Assembly: GCA_947507875.1 (NCBI GenBank)
Contig: CANNQP010000008.1
Coordinates: 1-64,000, forward strand
Source: Verrucomicrobiaceae bacterium
GTDB lineage: Bacteria; Verrucomicrobiota; Verrucomicrobiia; Verrucomicrobiales; Verrucomicrobiaceae
Reading direction: 5' to 3'
DNA: 64,000 nt
The position numbers and the translations under genes were made by a program. Positions 1-11,281 of this stretch are shown in pieces (position 1 is the stretch's first letter; each line of letters opens with the position of its first letter). Below the pieces are notes generated by a model. That model saw nothing but the letters and a program-made list of their open reading frames with translations. It made no database searches and was not told the DNA's origin.

Positions 1-403
1 CGAGGGATTCGCCGTCGCGGAGGGTGAAGAGCACGTGGACGTGATTGGGCATGATGACGTAGCTCCAGAGGTCGTAGCGCTGGCCGTCGAAGTGATGGAG
101 GCGGTCGGCGACGATTTGGGCGAGACGTGGATCACGCAAGGCGCAGGAGCCGTGCGCGGCGTCGAGGTGTTCGTCGAGCTTGTCGGAGAACTGGCCGTGG
201 TAGCAGGCTTCGGTGATGTCGTCCCACGGCGGCGGATTCGCGGCGAGGAAGGCATCGCGGGCGCGAAGCCAGTCATCTAGGAGTTTACGCGGCAGCGAAT
301 CGGCGAGGCGGAAGGTGACGAAGATCGCCACCTCGCCCTGCTGCCAATGCGGCAGCTTGTGGGCCGTCTTTTCGATGTCCCCTCGCGGATCGAAGAACTT
401 CAT
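1..403 (-). CDS. REP-associated tyrosine transposase (RAYT), N-terminal part, cut by window edge
   Basis: Translating the minus strand from the ATG at 403 gives an open frame of 134 codons that runs off the left edge. It starts MKFFDPRGDIEKT, continues with WQQGEVAIFVTFRLADSL, and contains VIMPNHVHVLFTL near residues 115-128. The H-V-H core in that motif is the metal-binding HUH pair of the Y1_Tnp (IS200/IS605-like) fold, and the surrounding residues are typical of RAYT proteins. The catalytic tyrosine would lie further downstream, outside the window. In the known family these enzymes nick and process REP hairpins and are usually single-copy, domesticated chromosomal genes. REP-like hairpins start directly upstream of this start codon, which supports the call. 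Whether the gene is intact cannot be seen. Confidence 0.85.
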   Translation of the reverse strand, partial: MKFFDPRGDIEKTAHKLPHWQQGEVAIFVTFRLADSLPRKLLDDWLRARDAFLAANPPPWDDITEACYHGQFSDKLDEHLDAAHGSCALRDPRLAQIVADRLHHFDGQRYDLWSYVIMPNHVHVLFTLRDGESL

Positions 404-420
404 ACCTCAGCTAATCGAGG

Positions 421-501
421 GGAGCGCGGGCACTCTTGCCCGCTTTTTGAAGTGGCGGCGAAGCCGCGAAGAGAAGAAGCGGACAGGAGTGTCCGCGCTC
501 C
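421..501. repeat. REP-like pair of inverted hairpins (BIME-like)
   Basis: Two palindromic units lie in inverted orientation. The left arm (421-445) contains the hairpin GCGGGCA-ctct-TGCCCGC. The right arm (477-501) contains the perfect hairpin GCGGACA-ggag-TGTCCGC followed by GCTCC. The reverse complement of the right arm matches the left arm at 22 of 25 positions. A small inner hairpin (GCGGC-gaa-GCCGC) sits between them. The pair lies just upstream of the RAYT start and after the stop of the 532-1203 gene, the usual setting for RAYT-linked REP elements. Confidence 0.75.
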
Positions 502-531
502 TCTTTGATTTTGCTGCTACATAAATCAGGC

Positions 532-1203
532 TCAATCCATCGTTACCCGGACAGGTTCTTGTCCATTCTGGACTTCTATTTTCAAAGTCTTGTAGACATC
601 CCAAAGCAAATTATCTGCAGAAAAAACCAAGTCAAAACGCCACGATTTTTGAGAATCATCCAATGGATGCGCAATCATTCCCACTGAGCCATTTGGCAGA
701 CGACCATATACAATGAGAAAGAGCTTCTTGGTTTCTGCGCAATAGTAAAAGAGGTCCAAGGGCTTTTCCCGACGAACAGAAGCGTCTCTTGGCTCTGATT
801 CGTGCGGTGCCCATGTAAACTGTCTGGGGACAGCAAAATTCCGGATCTCTCCCTCTTTATTTGAATAGGTCCTGAAAGAGACACGCGCATTTTTCAGCGG
901 CCTAGTCGGGTTCAAGTTTTTCGCAATAGCATGATACTGCTCATACTTTTTCCCGTCATTGAATGGGGTCTGAAGATCAGGATCTTTCGGGCACAAGATT
1001 AAGTCTGCTCCTATTGGATTGAACACATCCATCATTCGATCCTGCCATATTGCAACCAATGCTACTAAAAGGGTCCCGAAGACAGTCAAGAAATTAGCCA
1101 CCTTAGGACAGAAGAACGCAGCAACGATTAAACATCCAAAAAGCGTCAGCCAAAATATATAACCCCATTCGGCGTAAAGTCGGAGGTATTTGCGGTTAGC
1201 CAT
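532..1203 (-). CDS. Hypothetical protein with two N-terminal membrane segments
   Basis: This 223-aa protein has no function I can name. The start is placed at the ATG at 1203 (MANRKYLRLY); the longer open frame reads back through a REP hairpin and is unlikely to be coding. Two hydrophobic segments, about residues 14-32 (YIFWLTLFGCLIVAAFF) and 35-53 (VANFLTVFGTLLVALVAIW), are followed by a soluble, probably beta-rich domain. A stretch near residues 93-130 (YHAIAKNLNPTRPLKNARV, then QFTWAPHES) resembles a widespread uncharacterised family of two-TM proteins with a Y-H-x-x-V-x-N...W-x-P pattern. That likeness is from memory and was not searched. The base composition is visibly more AT-rich than carB next to it, which suggests transfer. 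It lies downstream of the HEPN-like gene on the same strand, with a REP hairpin between them. Confidence 0.7.
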   Translation of the reverse strand: MANRKYLRLYAEWGYIFWLTLFGCLIVAAFFCPKVANFLTVFGTLLVALVAIWQDRMMDVFNPIGADLILCPKDPDLQTPFNDGKKYEQYHAIAKNLNPTRPLKNARVSFRTYSNKEGEIRNFAVPRQFTWAPHESEPRDASVRREKPLDLFYYCAETKKLFLIVYGRLPNGSVGMIAHPLDDSQKSWRFDLVFSADNLLWDVYKTLKIEVQNGQEPVRVTMD

Positions 1204-1251
1204 GAGCGACAATAGTGTCAGTTGCCGAAAACGAAAGTATACTTCGAAGAG

Positions 1252-1276
1252 GCGGACAGGAGTGTCCGCGCTCCTC
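1252..1276. repeat. REP-like hairpin, second copy
   Basis: The perfect stem GCGGACA-ggag-TGTCCGC at 1252-1269 is followed by GCTCCTC. It is a direct copy of the right arm at 479-503. It sits in the gap between the stop of the HEPN-like gene (1290) and the start of the two-TM gene (1203), so the two-TM gene is flanked on both sides by REP units. Confidence 0.75.
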
Positions 1277-1289
1277 TCGGAAGCCATTC

Positions 1290-1850
1290 TCAAACCATCG
1301 TAAACCAACTAGCTGGAGTATTTTCTATGCTGATCAAGTAATGCCCAGGCGGGGGCGGTGCATTTAGGTGCTTCTGATAAAAGCTTCCGATTCTAGGCGC
1401 CAGAATCTGCAGGAGACAATGGATCAACTTTTTCAGCTCAATCGCTTTGATCGGATCGAGTAGGCTTTTATACACACTCGGCATGATCGTCTGCCCATCA
1501 AAGATAAACCCAAAGTCGTTTGGACCACCCCAAGACGCGAGCGGTAGATTCGCATCCCTGTGGGCTATCACTTTGTCTCTCATGTCCTCAAATCCTTTGT
1601 GAAGATCTAAAAACTCAGCAGGGACTATTGATTTATCGAGCCTAAACGGGTCTCTCCCCTTAAAGGGACGAAGATAGAATATCAATATCGATGCGCTAAT
1701 CGCTTCGATAAGCACAAAGTCACGATCTGCTCCTTGATGGCATTCAAGAAGACGATCAATCTCGATGTCAGCAGTCCTAAGCGATGACACAGCAAATGCA
1801 TCGCGCCCATAGTCCTCGCGTTCCTTCTTAGTAGGCGAAGTGTTGCTCAT
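1290..1850 (-). CDS. HEPN-like hypothetical protein
   Basis: This is a 186-aa soluble protein with an ATG start at 1850, just after carB on the same strand. It is predicted to be mostly helical. Around residues 90-100 it reads FEDMRDKVIAHRD, so an Arg is followed five residues later by His (R-DKVIA-H), which fits the R-x4-6-H motif of HEPN-type RNases and of AbiU2-like proteins. The rest (ISASILIFYLRPF, LKKLIHCLLQILAPR) is consistent with a four-helix bundle. HEPN proteins often act in abortive infection or toxin-antitoxin pairs, but no MNT-type partner is adjacent; the neighbour is a two-TM protein. Base composition is AT-rich compared with the flanking housekeeping genes. The HEPN call rests on one short motif and general shape, so it is tentative. 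Confidence 0.6.
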   Translation of the reverse strand: MSNTSPTKKEREDYGRDAFAVSSLRTADIEIDRLLECHQGADRDFVLIEAISASILIFYLRPFKGRDPFRLDKSIVPAEFLDLHKGFEDMRDKVIAHRDANLPLASWGGPNDFGFIFDGQTIMPSVYKSLLDPIKAIELKKLIHCLLQILAPRIGSFYQKHLNAPPPPGHYLISIENTPASWFTMV

Positions 1851-1906
1851 TCGGCTTTGGGCATGATGGTTTTGAAGCGGTCACAATTTGTGACGACCTA
1901 GTCGGA

Positions 1907-5110
<3,204 letters not shown>

Positions 5111-5339
5111 GGGGGAGGAATTGGAGATCTGAAAATTCAGATTTGAGATAGGGAAAGCGTATGATCTGGGCGCTTTCGGCGGCCTGAGGAGGAACAAACA
5201 GGTCAAAAAACCTGCTCCACTTTGGCCGGAAAGCGCGGCATCTTGCACGGTCGTCCCCTGCTGTCAAAGGGACGGGTGAAAATGCTCGCGAAGAGGGGAT
5301 TTTTCGTGGGCTTGTGCCGCAAAAATACCCCAAGAGGCT

Positions 5340-6941
5340 TCAGCTCCTGGAAACGAGGAAATCCACAATCGTCTCCGCGAGGGTGCGACTGATGCCGGGC
5401 ACCTGGGCAGCAAGGTCCGATGCGCTGGCTTTACGCAGGCGCGCAACCGAGCCAAAGGCCTTCAGCAACGCCGCTTTGCGATTTTGGCTAACGCCAGGGC
5501 AGTCGTCCAGCAGGCTTTCCTCCACCCGGCGGCCCAGCAGCAGCTGGTGGTAGCCATTCGCCCAGCGGTGGGCTTCATCGCGAATACGCTGCAAAAGCTT
5601 TAGGGCGCCACGTTCATGGGGGATACGAACAGGGTCAGATTCCCCGGGGAAAAAGACTTCCTCGTGCTGCTTGGCCAGACCGACGATGGGCAGCCCACCA
5701 AGGCCGAGCTTTTGCAGTTCCTCCACGGCCATGCCGAGCTGGCCTTTGCCTCCATCGACGATGACCAGATCAGGCAATTTCACCCAAGGCTTGCGACGGC
5801 TAGCGGTAGGTTCCTCAGCGGCAAGGCGCTCCATCGCTTCTAGTGGCGATTCCTGACTGAAGTCAGCGTCCTCCGCCCCCACGGCTTCACGGCCTTCTCG
5901 CAGGATGCGGGAGAATCGGCGTCGGATGACCTCCGCCATGCTGACAAAGTCATTTTGCCCACTCACTGAGCGGATGCGATAGCGGCGGTAATTGGCATTG
6001 TCGGGCACCCCATTTTTAAAGCGGACCATGCTGGCCACGCAGTGCGCGGTGCCGATGTTCGCGATGTCAAAGCACTCCATGATGAGCGGTGGCTTCTCGA
6101 GGCCCAGTTCCTCCTGCAACTCTTTCACATCCGCCATGGGGTCGATGGTGGACATGACCTTCATGCGTGCGCCGCGCTCAAAGCTGCGCTTTGGTGCCAA
6201 GGTCTTTTTGAGATCCTCCACCATGTCACGCAGCTCGGCGGCGCGCTCAAAGTCGAGCTTGGCAGCAGCTTTCTGCATCTCCTCTTCCAGGATCGAGGTC
6301 AGATCACGCGCACCTTTGCCGTCCAGCAGGGCGCAGGCCTCCTCCATGCGGCTTTTGTATTCTGCCGGGCTCACCCGGCCGATGCAGGGAGCGCAGCAGT
6401 TTTTGATGATGTCGTTGGAGCAGTGCTTGTAATCATGCTCTCCGGGGTGAATCGGGCGGCAGACGCGCAGGCCGTATTGCTTGTTGAGCCAGTTGATCGT
6501 GGTACGCAGCGCGCCGCTGTGGGCAAAGGGGCCGAAGTAGCGCGCGCCATCGTCTTTTTTCAGCCGCGTGAGGGTGAAGCGGGGAAAGTCATCCTGCAGG
6601 TGTACCCGCACCATGAGGAAGCGCTTGTCGTCGCGAAAGCTGATGTTGTACTTCGGCCTGAATTCCTTGATCAGCTTCCCTTCCAGCAGGAGCGATTCGG
6701 GCTCATTGCGCACCTGGTGGATGTCAAAGTCCCAAATGCTGGCGATGAGGGCGCGGGTTTTGCGATCTGCCAGCTTCGAGCGTGCCGGGGTGAAGTAGTT
6801 GCTCAGCCGTTTGCGCAGGTCACGCGCCTTGCCCACGTAGATCACGCTGCCCAGCCGGTCCCGCATGACATACACGCCCGGCGTGTGCGGCACGTCGCGC
6901 AGCTTGGCCATGAGGTCGGGTTTGTTTCGGGGGCCAGACAT
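5340..6941 (-). CDS. uvrC: Excinuclease ABC subunit C
   Basis: UvrC makes both incisions around a DNA lesion in nucleotide excision repair, acting with UvrA and UvrB. The 533-aa protein starts at the ATG at 6941. In order it has the GIY-YIG nuclease domain (about 20-95: PGVYVMRD, IYVGKARDLRKRL), a cysteine cluster (C161, C174, C182/183, C186) that fits the Fe-S site known in UvrC, a UVR domain binding UvrB (about 215-247: EEEMQKAAAKLDFERAAELR), the RNase H-like second nuclease with acidic D292 (ECFDIANIGT), D396 (IVDGGKGQ) and H458 (RDEAHRW), and a C-terminal helix-hairpin-helix pair (DDCPGVSQNRK, VPGISRTLAE). It is shorter than E. coli UvrC (about 610 aa), but no catalytic block is missing. 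It lies upstream of carB on the same strand with 229 bp between. Confidence 0.97.
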   Translation of the reverse strand: MSGPRNKPDLMAKLRDVPHTPGVYVMRDRLGSVIYVGKARDLRKRLSNYFTPARSKLADRKTRALIASIWDFDIHQVRNEPESLLLEGKLIKEFRPKYNISFRDDKRFLMVRVHLQDDFPRFTLTRLKKDDGARYFGPFAHSGALRTTINWLNKQYGLRVCRPIHPGEHDYKHCSNDIIKNCCAPCIGRVSPAEYKSRMEEACALLDGKGARDLTSILEEEMQKAAAKLDFERAAELRDMVEDLKKTLAPKRSFERGARMKVMSTIDPMADVKELQEELGLEKPPLIMECFDIANIGTAHCVASMVRFKNGVPDNANYRRYRIRSVSGQNDFVSMAEVIRRRFSRILREGREAVGAEDADFSQESPLEAMERLAAEEPTASRRKPWVKLPDLVIVDGGKGQLGMAVEELQKLGLGGLPIVGLAKQHEEVFFPGESDPVRIPHERGALKLLQRIRDEAHRWANGYHQLLLGRRVEESLLDDCPGVSQNRKAALLKAFGSVARLRKASASDLAAQVPGISRTLAETIVDFLVSRS

Positions 6942-6963
6942 GTCGTCATTTTACGCCTGTCAC

Positions 6964-8244
6964 TCAGAGCGGGCTGGTGTAGATGCGATGAAAGACCTCG
7001 GGCGAGTTCGGGTCGATGACGGTGATGCCATCCGGGCCAAAACGAGCGGTGACGGTGGCCCCCTTCCCTTCCTGCATGTATTTCCAGTTCAGGTCACGCA
7101 CCTTGGCGGCGGCATCGACAATGGCACAGGTGATGCGGGCCTCCTCTGCGGTGGGGTAAAGATGCGCCACGGAGTCACGCGTGGCCCCGGAAAACTTCAC
7201 TAGGCAGATGGCCACGAGGGCGACGGTGAGGCTGTCCACGCCATAGCCGATGTAGGCCTTGGTACCATCGTGCCGCACGACATCACGGGTGAAGTGGTTG
7301 TTGCTGGTGCGCGAGCCGCCGCCTGCATTCCACCAGCGGAAGCCACGGTACTGCTGGTCGCTCTCCACCTTGCCATCAGCACCGACGATCTCGTGCCCCT
7401 GGTTCACTGGGCCTTCGAAGTCAGCGGGCGTGATCCAGTTGTTGTGAAAGTTGATGCTCATGCCGTTGTCGAAATCGACCCGGACCTGCACGGCGTCATA
7501 GGCATTGATGCCATCGCGCACGAGGCGCTTCTTTTGCCCCACGGCGGTCAGGCTGACGGGCTTCGACTTGTAGTAGCTGTAGATCAGGTCGGTCCAGTGC
7601 GGGCCCACGTAGCTGAAGGGGTCGCTGCTTTCCACCCACTTGAAGGTGCTGGTAGAGACCTCCAGCGGCTCCTCTAGGTAGGCGGTGCCGTAGAGCGGCG
7701 CGCCGATGCGGTTCTGGATGTCGTCGCGAATGCGCAGATGATCAGGGTCATAGCGTTTGTGCATGTCCACGCCGACGATGAGGTTCCGCGCCTGAGCAGC
7801 AGCGATGATTTCATCTGCCTCGCTGGTGGAAAGGCACATGGGTTTCTCCGTCAAAACATGCACGCCGGCCGCGAGTGCCGCGAGCACCGGAGCGGTGTGC
7901 AGGTGGTCGGGCGTGGCCACGGCCATGACGTCCAGGTCGGGGAAATCACGCAGGATGTCGAGCCAGGGCTCCTGGCCATGATAGCACTTCGGCGCATGGC
8001 CGGTGATGGCCTGAAAGGCAGCGGCGGATTTTTGGGCAGAGGCCTCAGAGCGGGTGGCCACAGCCACGAGGTCGAACTTCACTGGGGCCAGCGCGCGGGC
8101 ATGCTCATCCAATCCAACGCGGGCCAACTGGCCGGCGATGCCAAAGCGCTGAAGATCCGCGTAAGCACGCAGATGGACATCACCGCCGAACATGCCGGCA
8201 CCGACAAGGGCGAGTTTCAGGGTGGGTGGGTTGGATTCAGGCAT
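6964..8244 (-). CDS. Gfo/Idh/MocA family oxidoreductase
   Basis: This is a 426-aa NAD(P)-dependent oxidoreductase of unknown substrate, probably acting on a sugar or cyclitol derivative. The ATG at 8244 is preferred because LALVGAGMFGGDVH, the Rossmann dinucleotide motif, begins about ten residues later. The fold's second marker, the substrate/cofactor loop EKPMCLS with catalytic-type Lys in E-K-P, is present (VHVLTEKPMCLS). The C-terminal half is the usual mixed alpha/beta substrate domain. No Tat or Sec signal is seen, unlike many planctomycete and verrucomicrobial members. The gene ends 22 bp from the uvrC start on the same strand and is divergent from ptsI. Neighbours do not reveal the substrate. 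Confidence 0.88.
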   Translation of the reverse strand: MPESNPPTLKLALVGAGMFGGDVHLRAYADLQRFGIAGQLARVGLDEHARALAPVKFDLVAVATRSEASAQKSAAAFQAITGHAPKCYHGQEPWLDILRDFPDLDVMAVATPDHLHTAPVLAALAAGVHVLTEKPMCLSTSEADEIIAAAQARNLIVGVDMHKRYDPDHLRIRDDIQNRIGAPLYGTAYLEEPLEVSTSTFKWVESSDPFSYVGPHWTDLIYSYYKSKPVSLTAVGQKKRLVRDGINAYDAVQVRVDFDNGMSINFHNNWITPADFEGPVNQGHEIVGADGKVESDQQYRGFRWWNAGGGSRTSNNHFTRDVVRHDGTKAYIGYGVDSLTVALVAICLVKFSGATRDSVAHLYPTAEEARITCAIVDAAAKVRDLNWKYMQEGKGATVTARFGPDGITVIDPNSPEVFHRIYTSPL

Positions 8245-8438
8245 GGTGGGAGTCAGTAGAGAAAAGTCAGAAGGCAAGAGCTACCGAAAGCGCCATCCCC
8301 TCCCAGCTTCAAGTGGGGCTGCGCACGGCTTCCGGTATTTTTATTCGGGAGAGATCCACCTCCGCCCATTTTTTGTTTTCATGAGCTAAAGGTTTCGTGA
8401 TTGCCAAGACGAGCCGTGCTTCCCATCATCCGCAGCTC

Positions 8439-10199
8439 ATGTCTGAAAATCCTACCGCTCAAGAACATCTTTGGGAAGGCACCGGCGTCTCCCATGGAGT
8501 CGCTCACGCGGTGGTGCATGTGCTGAAAGAGCATTTTGACGAACCCGACACCACACCGATCACGCCTGACGAGGTGGAAAGTGACCTCGCCCGCTGGCAC
8601 ACTGCGCTCGAAGTGACCCGTACGGAGATTGAGGCCCTGCAAAAAGCCATGCAGGACGAACAGGGCTCTGTGGAAGCTGAGATCTTCGAAGCACATCTCC
8701 TGATCTTGCACGATCACTCCATCCTGAAGCAGGTCGAAAAAACCGTACGCGAGCAGCTGATCTGCGTGGATGCGGTCTATTACCGCCTGATGTGCAAGCA
8801 CATGGATGCCCTGCGCGGTCTAGCAGACTCCTATCTGCGCGAGCGATTCCTGGACATCAAGGACGTGACTCAGCGTGTCATGCGCCACCTGCGTGGTGAG
8901 ATGCTAGACCACCCGATGTTTGAGGAACCGGTCATCATCGTCGCACATGATCTGACCCCCTCGGACACCGTGCAACTCGACCGCAGCAAGGTGCTCGGTT
9001 TTGCCCTAGAAATGGGCAGCGCTAACTCCCACGCAGCCATCATCGCACGCTCGCTCAGCCTTCCGGCTGTGGTCCGGCTGCATAACATCTGCGATGAGCT
9101 ACATTCAGGCGATCCGGTTCTGCTGGACGGCGATGAAGGCCTACTGATCCGGCACCCCAGCGCGGAGACCCTAGCCAAGTACAAGACACGTGAAGCCCAA
9201 ACCGATGCAAGGGATGATGCGCTGCTGACGACACGGCACCAGCCCTCCATCACCCGGGATGGCTGCAGAGTGAAGGTCAGCGCGAACGCTGAATTCATCG
9301 AGGAAATGGAGGCCATCCGCGACTGTGGAGCCGAGCACGTGGGCCTCTTTCGCACGGAATTCCTGCATCTCTCTGACCCAGAAGCGGGAGAGGACTGGCT
9401 GGCAGAGTGCTACACGCAGGCGGTGAAAGCCATGAAGCCGGGTGAGGTGATCTTCCGCACCCTCGACCTCGGTGGGGACAAGATCGACCCTGTCATGGCT
9501 CTTGAGAAAGAGCCCAATCCTTTCCTCGGCTGGCGTGGCATTCGTGCCTCACTCGGCTGCCGTGAGCTCTTCCGCCGCCAACTGCGTGCCCTGCTGCGTG
9601 CCTCATCCGCAGGCCGCGTGGGCATCATGTTTCCCATGATCAGTGGCGTCGAAGAAGTGCGACAAGCGCGGGCTCTGCTGGACGAATGCGCTCGTGAACT
9701 GCTGCATGAAGGCGTGAAGATCGGTGATGACATCGCCATCGGTGCCATGATCGAAATCCCGAGCGCTGCCGTCTCAGCCGACCTGATTGCCACCGAGGTG
9801 GACTTTTTCAGCCTCGGCACCAATGACCTCATCCAATACACGCTGGCCGTGGATCGGCTGAATGAACGCGTGGCGGGCCTTTACCAACCCACCCACCCAG
9901 CCGTACTGCGCCTCATCCGCATGACGGTCGAGGCCGCCAATCGTGCGAGCATTCGCGTTTGTATCTGCGGGGAAATGGCCTCTGACATACAGCTGACACC
10001 ACTGCTTGTTGGTCTGGGGCTGCATGAGCTCAGCGTGACCGCAGGTCAGGTGGCCAAAGTAAAACACGCCGTACGGCAGCTCAGCGCCGCCGAATGCCGG
10101 GCTCTGGCCGAAGAAATCATGAACCAAGGCTGCTTGACGTATGGACTGGAAAAGACCCGCGCGATGGCCCTGGCAAAGTACCCCGAACTGCTGGAGTAG
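8439..10199 (+). CDS. ptsI: Phosphoenolpyruvate-protein phosphotransferase (PTS enzyme I)
   Basis: Enzyme I takes the phosphate from PEP and passes it to HPr. The ATG at 8439 gives 586 aa, close to the usual 575; the longer frame would need a GTG at 8397. The N-terminal HPr-binding helical domain is followed by the phospho-histidine domain with H198 in MGSANSHAAIIARSL. The flanking residues differ from the classic G-G-x-T-S-H (here G-S-A-N-S-H), but the His and the A-I-x-A-R block are kept. The C-terminal PEP-binding barrel shows GLFRTEFLH, the FPMISGVEE region, SLGTNDLIQYTLAVDR and the catalytic Cys in CICGEMASD. No HPr, enzyme II or HPr kinase gene is adjacent. In this phylum incomplete PTS sets often serve regulation rather than sugar uptake; that role here is inference. 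Confidence 0.93.
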   Translation: MSENPTAQEHLWEGTGVSHGVAHAVVHVLKEHFDEPDTTPITPDEVESDLARWHTALEVTRTEIEALQKAMQDEQGSVEAEIFEAHLLILHDHSILKQVEKTVREQLICVDAVYYRLMCKHMDALRGLADSYLRERFLDIKDVTQRVMRHLRGEMLDHPMFEEPVIIVAHDLTPSDTVQLDRSKVLGFALEMGSANSHAAIIARSLSLPAVVRLHNICDELHSGDPVLLDGDEGLLIRHPSAETLAKYKTREAQTDARDDALLTTRHQPSITRDGCRVKVSANAEFIEEMEAIRDCGAEHVGLFRTEFLHLSDPEAGEDWLAECYTQAVKAMKPGEVIFRTLDLGGDKIDPVMALEKEPNPFLGWRGIRASLGCRELFRRQLRALLRASSAGRVGIMFPMISGVEEVRQARALLDECARELLHEGVKIGDDIAIGAMIEIPSAAVSADLIATEVDFFSLGTNDLIQYTLAVDRLNERVAGLYQPTHPAVLRLIRMTVEAANRASIRVCICGEMASDIQLTPLLVGLGLHELSVTAGQVAKVKHAVRQLSAAECRALAEEIMNQGCLTYGLEKTRAMALAKYPELLE

Positions 10200-10299
10200 G
10201 CAGAGGCGGAGATTTTTTTCGTGATGCACACAAAACGAGAGCGTTATGCCGTTAGGCTGGTGGACCGGTTCACTCGCGCCTCCTTCCTCTGCATCGACC

Positions 10300-11193
10300 A
10301 TGAAACTCAAGCCCACCTCGCTGTTACTCGTTCTTAGCCTCACTGCCCTTTGTGGTTTGCTCCAGGCTCAGGAATCCCCACAAAGCCCGCCTCCTCAGGC
10401 CGAGCGTGCCGCCGAGGCGCCACGGCCAACTCCCAAACGAGAGGAATCCAGCTCACGACCGCCAGCCCCAGACGTGCGGCGCGGAGATCGTGAAGCACGA
10501 GAGATCGCCCCGGAAGCACGCCCTGACCAGCCTGAGCGTCGTCGGCCAGAGGCAGGTCCGCGAGATGGCGAACCACGGCGCGAGCCTGCGCGTGAAGGAT
10601 TTCAGCCTGAGCGTGACGGCCCACCCAGAGGCTCACCCCGCGGCCCAGCTCCAGCCATTCGCCCAGATGAACATCGCAATCCAGCCCGCAGCCCTCGGGA
10701 AATGAATCCCCATCGGGGCCGGGAGGGACATCCACCCAATGGTGATTTTCGTCGTCATGAACACGGCCACCACGGACAGCAAGGCCCTCGGGAAGGACAA
10801 CGTGGTGATTTCCAGCCTCGCGGCCGCCCCCGCAGCCATTTTCACGGTTTTGGCAACCCCCGTGGCCCTGAAGGCCGATTCGAGCTAGGTCATCGTGGGC
10901 CCATGCATGGGCCAATGCATGCTCCACACCATCGTTTTCAATCACCCGAGGGAGGCCGCCCTATGCCCCCCATGCATCATCGGAGACCAAGCTCACGTGC
11001 CATGCGTGATTTCCACCCCGAAAGTGACCGACATCAGCCCTTCGAGCGACATGCAGATCCACACGCACATGGCCCGAGGAATGAGGGTCACGGGGAACGT
11101 CGTGACAACCCGAGGCGCGATGAAGCGCCATGGCATGGTAACCCTGGCCGTGAAGACGGCCGCCGCCCACGCGATGACTTTCGTGGAGCCTAG
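10300..11193 (+). CDS. Secreted Arg/Pro/Gly/His-rich low-complexity protein
   Basis: The frame from the ATG at 10300 encodes 297 aa: a Sec signal peptide (MKLKPTSLLLVLSLTALCG, cleavage likely after LQAQ), then a tail with almost no hydrophobic core. The tail is built from Arg, Pro, Gly, His, Glu and Asp, with many R-E-x-R, P-R-G and H-x-H patterns. It looks intrinsically disordered. A His-rich second half (EHGHHGQQG, HAPHHRFQ, HADPHAHGP) could bind metal, but there is no defined motif. A strong terminator follows 16 bp after the stop, which supports a real transcription unit. I do not recognise the family. Overlapping open frames on both strands reflect the biased GC-rich composition. Confidence 0.7.
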   Translation: MKLKPTSLLLVLSLTALCGLLQAQESPQSPPPQAERAAEAPRPTPKREESSSRPPAPDVRRGDREAREIAPEARPDQPERRRPEAGPRDGEPRREPAREGFQPERDGPPRGSPRGPAPAIRPDEHRNPARSPREMNPHRGREGHPPNGDFRRHEHGHHGQQGPREGQRGDFQPRGRPRSHFHGFGNPRGPEGRFELGHRGPMHGPMHAPHHRFQSPEGGRPMPPMHHRRPSSRAMRDFHPESDRHQPFERHADPHAHGPRNEGHGERRDNPRRDEAPWHGNPGREDGRRPRDDFRGA

Positions 11194-11208
11194 ACTACAA
11201 AAAGTGGC

Positions 11209-11238
11209 GACCGGGAGTGATCCCGGTCATCATTTTTT
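11209..11238 (+). terminator. Rho-independent terminator after the low-complexity secreted protein
   Basis: Stem GACCGGG (11209-11215), loop AGTGAT, stem CCCGGTC (11222-11228), then a run of six T at 11233-11238. It lies 16 bp past the stop at 11193 and before the convergent protease gene. Confidence 0.85.
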
Positions 11239-11281
11239 GGCCAGATCAGCTCCCCAAAGACCTATCTTTTCGCCCTCGTTC

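Noticed and set aside
6042..7019. A 325-codon plus-strand frame over uvrC
   Set aside because: Shadow of uvrC; no domain and wholly within the coding region.
8245..8438. Possible extra gene between the oxidoreductase and ptsI
   Set aside because: 194 bp of divergent intergenic DNA with only short frames; likely holds promoters, but no clear boxes were seen.
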